The translations under genes were made by a program, and so were the position numbers. This document shows positions 25,748 through 34,103 of a DNA stretch of 64,000 bases, piece after piece. Origin of the DNA: Pseudomonas fluorescens (GTDB lineage Bacteria > Pseudomonadota > Gammaproteobacteria > Pseudomonadales > Pseudomonadaceae); the NCBI RefSeq assembly GCF_902497995.1, contig NZ_CABVII010000011.1, positions 122,386-186,385 of the forward strand, read 5' to 3'. Under the pieces are notes generated by a model, which did no database searches, was not told where the DNA came from, and saw nothing but the letters and a program-made list of their open reading frames with translations. Each line of letters begins with the position of its first letter. Position 1 is the stretch's first letter.

Positions 25748-26062
25748 ATGACGACTAAAGCACTGCCGAGCTGGATGGAAATCACCGAAGAAGGCGTGAG
25801 CATCAAGCTGACCAAGCCGAGCGAACTCAATCAGGTGAAGGTTGACCGCCTGCACCTGCGCTCGCCGACCGTGCGTGAACTGCGGGCGGCCACCGCGCAA
25901 TCGGGTGGGGACGCCGAGAAGCGCGAAGTGATTCTGTTAGCCAGCCTGGCCGAGGTCGGGCAGGGCGATTTGGAGGGCCTGGCCGTGGTGAACTACAACC
26001 GCGTGCAGGCCGGCTATTTTCGCCTGGTCGAGGACGATGAACCTTACAAATACAACGATTAA
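25748..26062 (+). CDS. Tail assembly chaperone, gpE-like
   Basis: A 104-residue protein at the chaperone position between tube and tape measure. It resembles the phage tail E family (SIKLTKPSELNQVKVDRL, HLRSPTVRELRAA). The ATG at 25748 is preferred to that at 25742 because the GGA site lies 8 nt before it. A second short frame at 26037 overlaps its end in the +1 frame, as in the paired tail chaperones of other phages. Confidence 0.75.
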   Translation: MTTKALPSWMEITEEGVSIKLTKPSELNQVKVDRLHLRSPTVRELRAATAQSGGDAEKREVILLASLAEVGQGDLEGLAVVNYNRVQAGYFRLVEDDEPYKYND

Positions 26063-26159
26063 GGCGGCAGCCAAACAGCTGGCCCGGGAATACCACTTCT
26101 CGGCCAATGAAATTGAGGCGATGCCGTTTGGTCGCATGCTGTGGTGGCTCAGGGATTGA
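26037..26159 (+). CDS. Short overlapping tail chaperone extension (gpE'-like)
   Basis: A 40-codon frame opening MNLTNTTIKAAAKQL and ending MPFGRMLWWLRD, in the place and with the size of the second tail-chaperone reading frame of P2-like phages. It overlaps the gpE-like gene by 26 nt in the +1 (equivalent to -2) frame. The frame is closed by a TGA at 25989, so any frameshift must lie between 25992 and 26059. No clear slippery heptamer is seen there. The own-start alternative has GAGGA only two nt before the ATG, which is poor. Confidence 0.6.
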   Translation: MNLTNTTIKAAAKQLAREYHFSANEIEAMPFGRMLWWLRD

Positions 26160-26171
26160 GCCCTTCCCTCC

Positions 26172-26183
26172 GTTACGCGTAAC
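26172..26183. repeat. Palindrome GTTACGCGTAAC, copy 3
   Basis: In the 35-bp space between the tail chaperone extension and the tape measure gene. Confidence 0.8.
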
Positions 26184-26194
26184 AGGGCATTCCT

Positions 26195-28684
26195 ATGGCA
26201 AACAAAATGGCGCTCGGCCTGGTGATCGGCGGGGCGGTGAGTTCGACCGTGGGCGCGGCGTTCAAGGACGTCGAAAGCCGCGTTAAGAAACTCAGCGAAC
26301 AAGGCAAAAAGGCCCGGGTGCTGCAAAGCGCCATTGGCGAAACGATGCGCCTGCGCGATGAGTGGAAAAAGGCCCACGACGCCGGCGAGAAAGGCGCGTC
26401 AGCGCTGCTGGGGCGACTGGAAAAAAACCTCAATGTCCTGCGCAAAGAGGGCATCGAGGTCGGCAAGCTGGCCCGGGAATATGACCGCCTGGGTCGCGCC
26501 GGGCGCAGCGCTGAGCTGAAACTGAAGGGCCATAACCAGCTTGATCAGGGCAAGCAGCAGCTGCGCGGCGGCATAGCGCAGGCGGCGGTGGGGATGGGTT
26601 TGGCGGTGATTCCGACCAAGGTCAGCGCCGATTATCAAGCGATCATTCGCGACATTGCGATCAAGGCCGGCGTGGCCCGCTCGGCGCAAGAAGGCGAGAT
26701 GTCGCGCGGCATCATCCAGACGTCGAAAGACATCGGGATGGGGCGCAACGAAGTGGCGGACGTGGTCAACCAGTTGGTCGGCGCCGGCATGGAGCTGAAG
26801 CAGGCCATGGAGTTTGCGCCGGTGGCGGCCAAGTTCGTCGTCGGCCAAGGTTCCTCCGGCGTCGACACCGCGAAGATGATCCAGGCACTGCAGAGCAACG
26901 CCAAGATCACCGATCCCAAGGTGCTGGAAAAGGCGCTGGAGGCGGTGGCCTTCCAAGGCCAGGCGGGCAGCTTCGAGGCCAGCGACATGGCGCGCTGGTT
27001 CCCGCAGTTGCTGGCGGGTATGCAGAAGCAGGGCATTACCGGCATGGACGCCGTGACGCAACTGGGTGCAATGCTCCAGGTGCAAATGAAAACCGCCGGT
27101 ACCGCCGACGAGGCGGCCAACAACCTCAAGAACTGGATGGAGAAAATCGGTTCCGGCGAGGTGGTGGACGCGTACAAGAAGGCTGGCATTGATTACCAAG
27201 GCTCGATGAACACCGGCATTCAAGGAGGCATGTCGACGTTGGAGGCGAGCTTTGGCCTGGCCAAGCGGTACATCGAGGCGACGGACCCGAAAAAGGCCGC
27301 GCAGATGGCTGAGGCCACGGCCCGGATCAGCAAGGAAGCGGACCCGGAAAAAGCCAAGGCCATGCTCAACAGCCTGGAGCAGGCCCTGCGCACCGGCGAT
27401 ATTTTTGCCGACATGCAGGTCAAGTCGGCATTGGCCGCCTATGTGCAGAACAAGGCGCTGTATGAGCAGCTGAAAAATAAGGCCGCTGAGGCGTCGGGCA
27501 TTCTCGACAAGAACCTGGGCGAGCGGCGCGACACCTCGGCGCAGAAGTGGAGTGAAACGCTGCAGGCGGGCAATGACGCCTTGCGCAGTATTGGGGATGC
27601 CATTCGCCCGGCGACCGATGCCTTGGCCGGCGGGTTGACGACCATCGCCCAAGGGATCGCCAAGGTATCGGACGAGTCGCCCAAGCTGGTGATGGGACTG
27701 ACGGCACTGGCGGCTGGGGCCAGCACGGTGGTCGGTGTCCTGGGCACGCTGAAGATCGGACGCGGTCTGTCCAATCTCGCCCGGGGTGGGCTGGCGGGGC
27801 GTGGCGGCAAGGGCGGGGTGCAGGAGGTCTTTGTTACCAACGCCGGACGCGGCCTGGTCGGCGCTGGGTCGTCCCGGGGCGGCAAGGGTGGATTGGTGGC
27901 GGGATTGGTCACGGCGGGCGCCGAGGCGCTGCTGGGGCGCAAGGAGGGGGCGGCAGGTGATGGGCACGCCGGCATTGATCCGCTGGAGACGGGCCTGCAA
28001 CTGCTCGATGTCATTAGCGAGGCCAAGGGCAACGGTAGTCCGCCATCCCCACCGCCGGTACCGCACACCCCATCGCCGCCGGCCGGCCGGTTGAAGACGC
28101 TGGCGACCAAGACCGGCAAGTTGGGCAAGGCCCTGCCGGGGGGCACGATATTTGAGGCTGGCCTGAAGGTCTTTGACACATACCTCTCGGCCAAAACCGA
28201 CGACGAAAAGGCCGAGGGCTACGGCGGCGCGGCGGGTGGTCTGGCGGGCTCGCTGGCCGGTGCGGCGGCCGGTGCGGCGATTGGCTCTATTGTGCCGATC
28301 ATTGGCACGGCAGTCGGCGGCATGGTGGGGGCGTTCCTCGGCGGCATGGGCGGTGATGCGCTCGGGGCAACATTCGGCAAGTCGCTGTTTGGCGATGCGG
28401 CGCCGGGGGATGTAGTGCGTTCAATGTCGACTAAGGAAGGCAAGCCCGAGGCCTGGAAGCCGATGATGCTCAAGCCCGAGGCCAAGGCGCCGAAGGTCGA
28501 GCAAACCTTCACGTTTCCGCTGAGCATGCCCATCACCATTGAAGGCGACGTCAAAGACCCGGCGGATTTGCTCCGGCAACTGGAGCCGATGCTGGAAGGC
28601 AAGTTCAAGGACTTCGCGCGCGACATCGGCGACGAGATGCGCCGGGCCGCTGATCGCCAGTTGTATGACAGTCCGCACGTTTAA
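26195..28684 (+). CDS. Tail tape measure protein
   Basis: An 829-residue protein that sets tail length and is chaperoned by the E-type proteins. The N-terminal half is long helical sequence. A hydrophobic Gly/Ala-rich stretch at about 680-730 (GGLAGSLAGAAAGAAIGSIV) is typical of the segment that crosses the host membrane. By the usual rule of about 0.15 nm per residue the tail would be near 120 nm, an estimate only. It begins 12 nt after a GTTACGCGTAAC palindrome. Confidence 0.92.
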   Translation: MANKMALGLVIGGAVSSTVGAAFKDVESRVKKLSEQGKKARVLQSAIGETMRLRDEWKKAHDAGEKGASALLGRLEKNLNVLRKEGIEVGKLAREYDRLGRAGRSAELKLKGHNQLDQGKQQLRGGIAQAAVGMGLAVIPTKVSADYQAIIRDIAIKAGVARSAQEGEMSRGIIQTSKDIGMGRNEVADVVNQLVGAGMELKQAMEFAPVAAKFVVGQGSSGVDTAKMIQALQSNAKITDPKVLEKALEAVAFQGQAGSFEASDMARWFPQLLAGMQKQGITGMDAVTQLGAMLQVQMKTAGTADEAANNLKNWMEKIGSGEVVDAYKKAGIDYQGSMNTGIQGGMSTLEASFGLAKRYIEATDPKKAAQMAEATARISKEADPEKAKAMLNSLEQALRTGDIFADMQVKSALAAYVQNKALYEQLKNKAAEASGILDKNLGERRDTSAQKWSETLQAGNDALRSIGDAIRPATDALAGGLTTIAQGIAKVSDESPKLVMGLTALAAGASTVVGVLGTLKIGRGLSNLARGGLAGRGGKGGVQEVFVTNAGRGLVGAGSSRGGKGGLVAGLVTAGAEALLGRKEGAAGDGHAGIDPLETGLQLLDVISEAKGNGSPPSPPPVPHTPSPPAGRLKTLATKTGKLGKALPGGTIFEAGLKVFDTYLSAKTDDEKAEGYGGAAGGLAGSLAGAAAGAAIGSIVPIIGTAVGGMVGAFLGGMGGDALGATFGKSLFGDAAPGDVVRSMSTKEGKPEAWKPMMLKPEAKAPKVEQTFTFPLSMPITIEGDVKDPADLLRQLEPMLEGKFKDFARDIGDEMRRAADRQLYDSPHV

Positions 28685-28693
28685 GGAGGTGCC

Positions 28694-29548
28694 ATGGCCT
28701 ACATGGAGCAGATGCAAAGCAGCCTGAAGTTCATGGTCGCGGCCGGCGAGGCAGGGCGCAGCAGCCTGGACGGCATGATCGGCCCCATGAACGGCGCCAT
28801 CGGCGATATGGGCGGCGCCGTGTCCGAACTGGAGAATTTGCCGTTCGTGGGCCAGGAGGTCGCTGCCAAATTGCAGCGGTTGATGACCGGGGTGAACGCC
28901 GCCCAGGCCAAAATTGGCTCGGTGGTCGCGGTCTACGGCGCGGCCACGCGGGCCGCGTCAGAGATTGACGGGCGGATCGGGGCGCTGCAAGAGCAGGCGG
29001 CCAAGGCGGGGGCGGCGATCAATCAACTGGCCGGCAAAGCGCTGCCGTCACTGGGCAACTTGGCTAACATTTTCCCGACCAGTGTATTGGCGACGGATGC
29101 CACGCCGGCGGTTGAGGCGGTCAAGCCGTTTCCGCACCTGCTGATCATGCAGCCGCTCAAGGCGTCCGCCGCGCCGTATTTCTTCAACCTGGACACCGCG
29201 GCCTTCGACGAGTTGCGCCGGCAGACCGCCTTTCGTTGGGCCTCGCAGGAGCGTTTGACGCGCCGGCCGGCGCAGCAGGCGGTGGGCTTGGGCGATGAAA
29301 AGATCACCCTCAAGGGCGCCATCCACCCGGGCTTTCGCGGTGGCCTGAAACAGCTCGATACGCTGCGGCGCATTGCCGCCCAGTTGCTGCCCCTGAGCTT
29401 GACCACCGGTTACGGCGATGTGCTGGGCAACTGGTGCCTGACCAACATCGAAGAAGAGCAGAGCGCCCTGTTACACGGCGGCATTCCGCGCAAGCAGTCC
29501 TTTAGCTTGGAGTTCGTCCGTTATGGCGATGATCTGCAGAACCTCTGA
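28694..29548 (+). CDS. Tail protein U with an N-terminal extension
   Basis: A 284-residue protein whose C-terminal half (about 145-284; KPFPHLLIMQPLKASAAPYF, FSLEFVRYGDDLQNL) matches P2 gpU, the tail completion protein. The first 140 residues are a helical, Ala-rich region (MAYMEQMQSSLKFMVAAGEA) not found in the short gpU proteins and may form a coiled coil. It has GGAGG upstream and overlaps gene X by 26 nt. Confidence 0.85.
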   Translation: MAYMEQMQSSLKFMVAAGEAGRSSLDGMIGPMNGAIGDMGGAVSELENLPFVGQEVAAKLQRLMTGVNAAQAKIGSVVAVYGAATRAASEIDGRIGALQEQAAKAGAAINQLAGKALPSLGNLANIFPTSVLATDATPAVEAVKPFPHLLIMQPLKASAAPYFFNLDTAAFDELRRQTAFRWASQERLTRRPAQQAVGLGDEKITLKGAIHPGFRGGLKQLDTLRRIAAQLLPLSLTTGYGDVLGNWCLTNIEEEQSALLHGGIPRKQSFSLEFVRYGDDLQNL

Positions 29549-29729
29549 CGGCGATCTACTCGACACCCTCTGTTATCAGCGCTACGGGCATTTAAACGGC
29601 ACCGTGGAGCTGGTACTGGCGGCCAATCCCGGCTTGGCCGACGAGGTCTTACCGTTTCGTGCGGGCGTGTTGATCACCTTGCCGGACTTACCCCAGCCGG
29701 CGGAGGCGAGCGTGACCTTGTGGGATTAA
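29523..29729 (+). CDS. Tail protein X
   Basis: A 68-residue protein of the P2 gpX group with a LysM-like pattern (SDGDLLDTLCYQRYG, then NPGLADEV). It lies between U and D as in P2 and is needed for baseplate or tail completion. Confidence 0.9.
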   Translation: MAMICRTSDGDLLDTLCYQRYGHLNGTVELVLAANPGLADEVLPFRAGVLITLPDLPQPAEASVTLWD

Positions 29730-29742
29730 CCTGGAGCCTGGC

Positions 29743-30786
29743 ATGACCCCTGTATTTCGTATTGTTGCCGATGGCAGCGACATCACCCGCCTGATCAACG
29801 ACCGCCTGTTGCTGCTGCGCACCTCGGACAAGCCCGGCATGGAGTCGGACGAGTTTGAGTTGCGCATTGACGACCGTGACGGCGCCGTCACCTTGCCGGC
29901 ACGCGGCGCCAGTATCGAGATCTACCTCGGCTATGCCGATGCCGCCTTAGGCCGCCTGGGTCGCTACACCGTGGACGATGTGGAGTTGTCCGGGCCACCG
30001 GACACCCTGGTGATCCGCGGCAAGGCCAGCGACATGCGTGGCAGCGGCAAGACCATCCGCAGTGGCAGTTGGGAGGCGGTCAGCCTGAGTCGTATCGTCG
30101 GTGATATTGCCGCGCGTAATGGCTGGGCAACGGTATGTCCCGTGCCGACGATCGTGCCGCGTGTGGATCAGCTGGGTGAGTCCGATTTTAACTTTGTCAC
30201 CCGCCTTGCCAAGCAGTACGACTGCACGGCCAAGATCGCCGACGGCAAGTTGTTGGTGCTGCCGCGCCAGGCCGGCCTCAGTGCCAGCGGCAAAGCCTTG
30301 GGGGTGGTCACGCTGACCCGCCGCGATGTCAGCCGTTGGCAGTTTCGCCTGTCGGATCGCAGCACGCACAAGGCGGTGCGCACCCAGCACCAAGACAAGG
30401 CCACCGGCAAGCTGTCGGTTGTCCAGCTGGACAACGACGAATCGCCGGACGGCCTGCCGCCGATTCACACCGACCGCCATATCCACCCCAACAAGTCCGC
30501 CGCCGAGCAGGCCGCCAAGGCGCGTCTGGCGGCATTCAATCGTTCAACGGCCGGTGTGCGCCTGGAAATGCCCGGTCGCACTGACCTGTTCGCCGAGCGG
30601 GTGATCAATGCCCAGGGCTTCAAGGACGGACTCGACGGTGAATATTTGGTCGACTCGGTGGAACAGGTATTCACCCAGTCGGGCTGGACCACCACCGTCG
30701 AATGTAACGGCGGCAAGAGCGGCAAGGCCAAGGCCAAAGGCAAGAAGGCCACCGCGCCGCTGAAAATCGTTTCACCGCTGGACTGA
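29743..30786 (+). CDS. Tail hub protein D (late control gene D family)
   Basis: A 347-residue protein of the P2 gpD group, the hub that links the tube to the spike. Visible family segments are MTPVFRIVADGSDITRLIND at the start and ESDFNFVTRLAKQYD in the middle, with a Lys-rich tail. It is the last tail gene and is followed by a terminator. Confidence 0.92.
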   Translation: MTPVFRIVADGSDITRLINDRLLLLRTSDKPGMESDEFELRIDDRDGAVTLPARGASIEIYLGYADAALGRLGRYTVDDVELSGPPDTLVIRGKASDMRGSGKTIRSGSWEAVSLSRIVGDIAARNGWATVCPVPTIVPRVDQLGESDFNFVTRLAKQYDCTAKIADGKLLVLPRQAGLSASGKALGVVTLTRRDVSRWQFRLSDRSTHKAVRTQHQDKATGKLSVVQLDNDESPDGLPPIHTDRHIHPNKSAAEQAAKARLAAFNRSTAGVRLEMPGRTDLFAERVINAQGFKDGLDGEYLVDSVEQVFTQSGWTTTVECNGGKSGKAKAKGKKATAPLKIVSPLD

Positions 30787-30807
30787 TCCGTTTTCCCTCA
30801 CCCTCTG

Positions 30808-30829
30808 GCCGCCTTCGGGCGGTTTTTTT
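30808..30829 (+). terminator. Terminator after gene D
   Basis: CCGCC and GGCGG pair around a TTCG loop, followed by seven T residues. It divides the tail operon from the endolysin and spanin genes. Confidence 0.88.
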
Positions 30830-30847
30830 ATGCCTGGAGATTGTGCA

Positions 30848-31507
30848 ATGGCTTATTCCCCACTGACCCAGCAGCAGCTGCTGGCCATCCTCCCAAACTG
30901 CCGGCCGGTGGTCGGCGCCTGGCTGCCGGCGCTCAACCGTGCCATGGCCCGCTTCGACATCAGCACCCGGGTACGTCAGGCGGCCTTTCTGGCGCAGATC
31001 GGCCACGAGTCGGCCCAGCTAACCCAGCTGTCGGAAAGTCTGTATTACAAGGACGCCGAGCGCGTGGCGCAGCTGTTCAAGTATGGCTTTGACCTGAACC
31101 ATAACGGCCGCGTCGATCCGGCCGAGGTCGAGTTTGCCAAGGGCTATTTGCGCAACTCGGAAAAGCTGGCGAACCGGGTGTATGGCGCTCGTTACGGTAA
31201 CGGGCCCGAGGCGTCCGGCGATGGGTTCCGCTTTCGTGCCCGGGGCGGGATCGGCATCACCTTTCGCGACAACTACCGGCTGTGCGGCCAGGCGCTGAAC
31301 CTGCCGCTGCTGGAACAACCCGAGCTGCTGCAGCAGCCGGAATACGCGGCGCTGTCGGCGGCTTGGTTCTGGTGGGATCGCGGCCTGAGCGATAAGGCCG
31401 ACCTCGGGCTGTTCGACGGTATCAGCAGCGTGATCAATGGCGGCGGCAATGGCCGCGCTGAGCGTCGCGAGCTGTGGGCCAAGGCCAAGTCGGTGCTATG
31501 CGGCTGA
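30848..31507 (+). CDS. Endolysin, glycoside hydrolase family 19
   Basis: A 219-residue muramidase/chitinase-like enzyme that cuts the peptidoglycan at the end of infection. The GH19 pattern is clear: QAAFLAQIGHESAQL with catalytic Glu54, FRFRARGGIGITFRDNY, and SSVINGGGNG. There is no signal peptide, so it needs the holin at 6967 for release. The ATG at 30848 has CTGGAGA upstream. The gene overlaps Rz by 10 nt. Confidence 0.93.
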   Translation: MAYSPLTQQQLLAILPNCRPVVGAWLPALNRAMARFDISTRVRQAAFLAQIGHESAQLTQLSESLYYKDAERVAQLFKYGFDLNHNGRVDPAEVEFAKGYLRNSEKLANRVYGARYGNGPEASGDGFRFRARGGIGITFRDNYRLCGQALNLPLLEQPELLQQPEYAALSAAWFWWDRGLSDKADLGLFDGISSVINGGGNGRAERRELWAKAKSVLCG

Positions 31508-32055
31508 TCGAAGTGATTCCCGCCGGCTATCGCGCCCTGGCGCTGGTAATCGCCCCGGTGCTGCTGGCCGGGCTCAGTGCCGGCGGCGCCTGGCAGGTGC
31601 AGGAGTGGCGTTATGGCCAGGCGCTGGCCAAAGAGGCCCAGAAGGCCGCCGAGCAGCATAGCCAGGAACTGGCGGCGGTGGTGGGCCAGCTGGAGCAGCA
31701 GAAGGCCGATCGCGTCGCGCTTGAGGCGCGGATACAGACCAATGACGAAACCCGCTATCAGGAATTACAGCGTGAACAAGCTCATCAGAAACGCCTGCGC
31801 GATCGTATTGCTACTGGCGAATTACGGCTGTCAGTCCTTCTGGCCAGCGGCTACCCCGCTAGTGATGGTAGCCCAGTGTCAGCCGCCACCAGCGCCGGCG
31901 GCATGGTTCATGGAGCAGCGCGCGCCCGACTTGACCCAGCGCATGCTCAACGAATTATCGGAATCACCAGTGACGGCGACCAGGGATTGATAGCGTTGGC
32001 AGCATGCCAGGCCTATGTCCGAGCTATTGGCTCTCCAGTTCCCGCTTCTCCCTGA
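31498..32055 (+). CDS. Rz-like i-spanin
   Basis: A 185-residue inner-membrane spanin. One N-terminal membrane segment (about 12-30) is followed by a long charged helix (AKEAQKAAEQHSQELAAVVG onwards) that crosses the periplasm. With Rz1 it fuses the inner and outer membranes at lysis. The ATG at 31498 overlaps the endolysin stop. The Rz1 gene is embedded in another frame. Confidence 0.85.
   Translation: MRLIEVIPAGYRALALVIAPVLLAGLSAGGAWQVQEWRYGQALAKEAQKAAEQHSQELAAVVGQLEQQKADRVALEARIQTNDETRYQELQREQAHQKRLRDRIATGELRLSVLLASGYPASDGSPVSAATSAGGMVHGAARARLDPAHAQRIIGITSDGDQGLIALAACQAYVRAIGSPVPASP
31772..31990 (+). CDS. Rz1-like o-spanin embedded in Rz
   Basis: A 72-residue frame fully inside the Rz gene. 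The GTG at 31772 gives VNKLIRNACAIVLLLANYGC, a basic start, hydrophobic core and Cys at the end of a lipobox-like NYGC. A Pro-rich stretch (QPPPAPAA) follows, as in Rz1 proteins. The lipobox is not standard (Tyr at -2), so lipidation needs proof. GGA lies about 10 nt upstream of the start. Confidence 0.75.
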   Translation: MNKLIRNACAIVLLLANYGCQSFWPAATPLVMVAQCQPPPAPAAWFMEQRAPDLTQRMLNELSESPVTATRD

Positions 32056-32121
32056 GCAGCTGCTGGTTCTGTTGAAACAGGTGCCTGCTCTGATGCGAGA
32101 CTGAAGAGTCAGGGCTTATTG

Positions 32122-32862
32122 TCAGTTGCCCTTATTAGTTCCGGTCTGGGGTGGCACCCCGGGTTTAGAAGGCTGCTCAACCACGAGATCCATTTCTTTG
32201 GCTGCGTAGGCTAGCCAATCGTAGTACGCAATGTGAATTGCCTCGGCATTGTCAACAAAATTGTAAAAAAACTTTGCGTCTTTTCGCTCGAACATTTGCT
32301 CCCTGCCTTTGTCTTGTACCCGGATTGGCCTTGATCTCAGTTTGGCATCTTCGCCCCAGCCAGTGCCCGTCTTGAATGCTGAAGACATAAACGCGTCGTA
32401 TTTTTTGAGGAAGTCAGGAGAAAAGAACGGTCTGTTTGAGGAAATCAGCCTGTCCAGTTTGCGTTTTGTGGCGATAACTTGTTCTGGTGCGATTTCCTTC
32501 CAGTGACCCACATAAAGGAAATAGCAGTACAAGTCGTTCATGAGCGGAGAGATCTCCGACCAAAGTGCAATTCTCAGCTTCGTGACTTGGACAAAGCGCT
32601 CGCGCTCCTGAGTTTCCTGGCGGACGACGGACGCTTTGCTCTCCGATTGTTCTGTTTGACGTTGATTGTCCAGCAAGGTGAAGTAGAAGATCGCCGCAGG
32701 GGTGAGGATACCTACGACAATCTTTGCGAATTCCAATGAGTTCCAGAGTGACTCCTTTGGCGCTTTCGAATCTTTCATACCAACCTCGCTCAACGACGAA
32801 GTGATTCTGGGATAGCTTTCGTAGAGGTTTTTGACTGACTGGATTTTGCCGATAGCCGTCAC
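32122..32862 (-). CDS. Unknown single-span membrane protein, prophage right-end accessory gene
   Basis: A 246-residue protein on the opposite strand to the late genes. One transmembrane segment (FAKIVVGILTPAAIFYFTLL) follows a 40-residue N-terminus, then a coiled-coil-prone stretch (RQTEQSESKASVVRQETQER) and a soluble helical domain rich in aromatic residues. The GTG at 32862 overlaps the stop of the upstream gene (GTGA); the ATG at 32778 with GAGG upstream is a good alternative start. Such morons often alter the lysogen, for example by excluding other phages, but nothing here proves a role. Confidence 0.7.
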   Translation of the reverse strand: MTAIGKIQSVKNLYESYPRITSSLSEVGMKDSKAPKESLWNSLEFAKIVVGILTPAAIFYFTLLDNQRQTEQSESKASVVRQETQERERFVQVTKLRIALWSEISPLMNDLYCYFLYVGHWKEIAPEQVIATKRKLDRLISSNRPFFSPDFLKKYDAFMSSAFKTGTGWGEDAKLRSRPIRVQDKGREQMFERKDAKFFYNFVDNAEAIHIAYYDWLAYAAKEMDLVVEQPSKPGVPPQTGTNKGN

Positions 32863-33068
32863 TCTGGCGTCATCATCACCGCCAGCGTCATCTTGATGAA
32901 TTCCTCATTCCGGTCGATCGCTTCCAGGGCGCCTCGGACGTTGTCGGCTACCTCGGCAGAGCCGCGGGCTTCGACCCAGTTGGATAGCTCAAGAATGGCA
33001 GCTTCGAGGGCCAGTTGGTTCTCGTTGATTTTGAAGAGCAGGGAAGGGAGCAGGTCTGAATTCGGCAA
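32859..33068 (-). CDS. Small hypothetical gene coupled to the membrane protein
   Basis: A 69-residue helical, acidic protein (ENQLALEAAILELSNWVEA) with no recognised family. A TTG start at 33068 is used because AGAGGA lies just upstream. It ends in a 4-nt overlap with the next gene on the same strand, so the two form an operon. Confidence 0.6.
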   Translation of the reverse strand: MPNSDLLPSLLFKINENQLALEAAILELSNWVEARGSAEVADNVRGALEAIDRNEEFIKMTLAVMMTPE

Positions 33069-33333
33069 GGCGATTCCTCTATAGATGAGAGAAAGGGTAG
33101 CAGTCGGAAAGGGATTTGTGTTCGGTCGGCAGGACGCCAGGGAAGGGTACTACTGTAGGAATATACAACGCTAAGTTATTGATTCATATAGGGTGATGTG
33201 GGGGTTTTTCACCCTCTGAAAATCACTAGTTTTCCCTTACAGTTCATGTACTTGCGTGGGTTTCGGGGTCACCTTGACATGGTGGTGCTTTAACGACCCG
33301 CCCCCGCTGACTGCGGGAGCGAGGTCGACATTC

Positions 33334-33915
33334 TTAAGTGAAAAAGGTCTTTTCTACGTCTGAAATAAACCCGTTGTAAAAAGTTAACCCTAACATTGCT
33401 AGCTCAGTCGGGTGCGCAGTGGTGATCGCGTTCCCCAGGTGCGAAGTAGGCGGGTTATACCAGGACCCATTATTTTTCACAGGTAGTGCTACAGGTCGCG
33501 GCGGAACATCAGTCACGATTATGGGGTCGCCGGAGTATTCGATTATCTCACCATTAGAAATGGTCAGATTTTCGATATACCCACCATTGGAATTGGCAAA
33601 ATTGATGGCGCGGTAGCCATTCTCAATGCTCGCCAAATCTTGAATCGAATGGTTGTCCGCATCTCTGGCCGCTTTTAAATATCTCAGGAGCATGTCTTTT
33701 TTTCGAAGCGACTGGAATTTTCCTTGCCAGGGTTGAAATTTTGCTTGGAAGGAGACGCAGGCTCTCTCCACCTTAATCCATGCCTTTTCTATATGGCCAA
33801 GATATTCTCTCCATTCTGACTCGTATTGCGCGAATGACTGTGCTCCTATCATTGCGGTGATGGCTTGCTCGGCCGCGTTGAGGTTGGCCTTAGGGTGGTT
33901 TAAGTGGGCGTTCAT
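33334..33915 (-). CDS. Unknown soluble protein at the prophage right end
   Basis: A 193-residue protein starting at an ATG with CAGGA upstream. The N-terminal half is helical (LNAAEQAITAMIGAQSFAQY and a Lys-rich stretch), the C-terminal half beta-rich with a Pro-rich link (DVPPRPVALPV). There is no signal peptide or recognised domain. The A/T-richer composition and opposite orientation set it apart from the late genes. It is the last gene before the attachment repeat; a defence or exclusion role is only a guess. Confidence 0.65.
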   Translation of the reverse strand: MNAHLNHPKANLNAAEQAITAMIGAQSFAQYESEWREYLGHIEKAWIKVERACVSFQAKFQPWQGKFQSLRKKDMLLRYLKAARDADNHSIQDLASIENGYRAINFANSNGGYIENLTISNGEIIEYSGDPIIVTDVPPRPVALPVKNNGSWYNPPTSHLGNAITTAHPTELAMLGLTFYNGFISDVEKTFFT

Positions 33916-34103
33916 TTTGCATCCTGCAGATTTTTTTTGGGTTGTTCGCTAGATTCTTGCACGCCAGCCGCAACGTGCGCAAAACCACCGCTGAAATCCC
34001 CGGTTTACCGTTTGCATAAACACAAAAAAGCGGGTGTTTTGCCACCCTTTAAATTGGTTGTATCCGTTTTAAATCAATAGGTTAGCGCCGTACAGTCCCC
34101 AGC

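Larger units (their letters stand above)
1..34103. mobile_element. Temperate myovirus-type prophage, left end outside window
   Basis: A continuous phage gene order runs from a CI-like repressor to a lysis cassette. The head genes are lambda-like (GpA-type terminase, gpW, portal, ClpP-like protease) and the tail genes P2-like (V, W, J, I, FI, FII, E, tape measure, U, X, D), so this is a contractile-tail hybrid. The right end is taken as the tRNA 3'-end repeat at 34104. Three reverse-strand unknown genes lie between the lysis genes and that repeat. No left attachment site and no gene left of the repressor can be seen, so the integration gene normally found beyond cI is not in view. All essential modules visible here look intact. 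Confidence 0.93.

Noticed and set aside
26399..28066. 555-codon reverse-strand open frame opposite the tape measure gene
   Set aside because: The forward tape measure gene is clear; the antisense frame is a by-product of its codon pattern.
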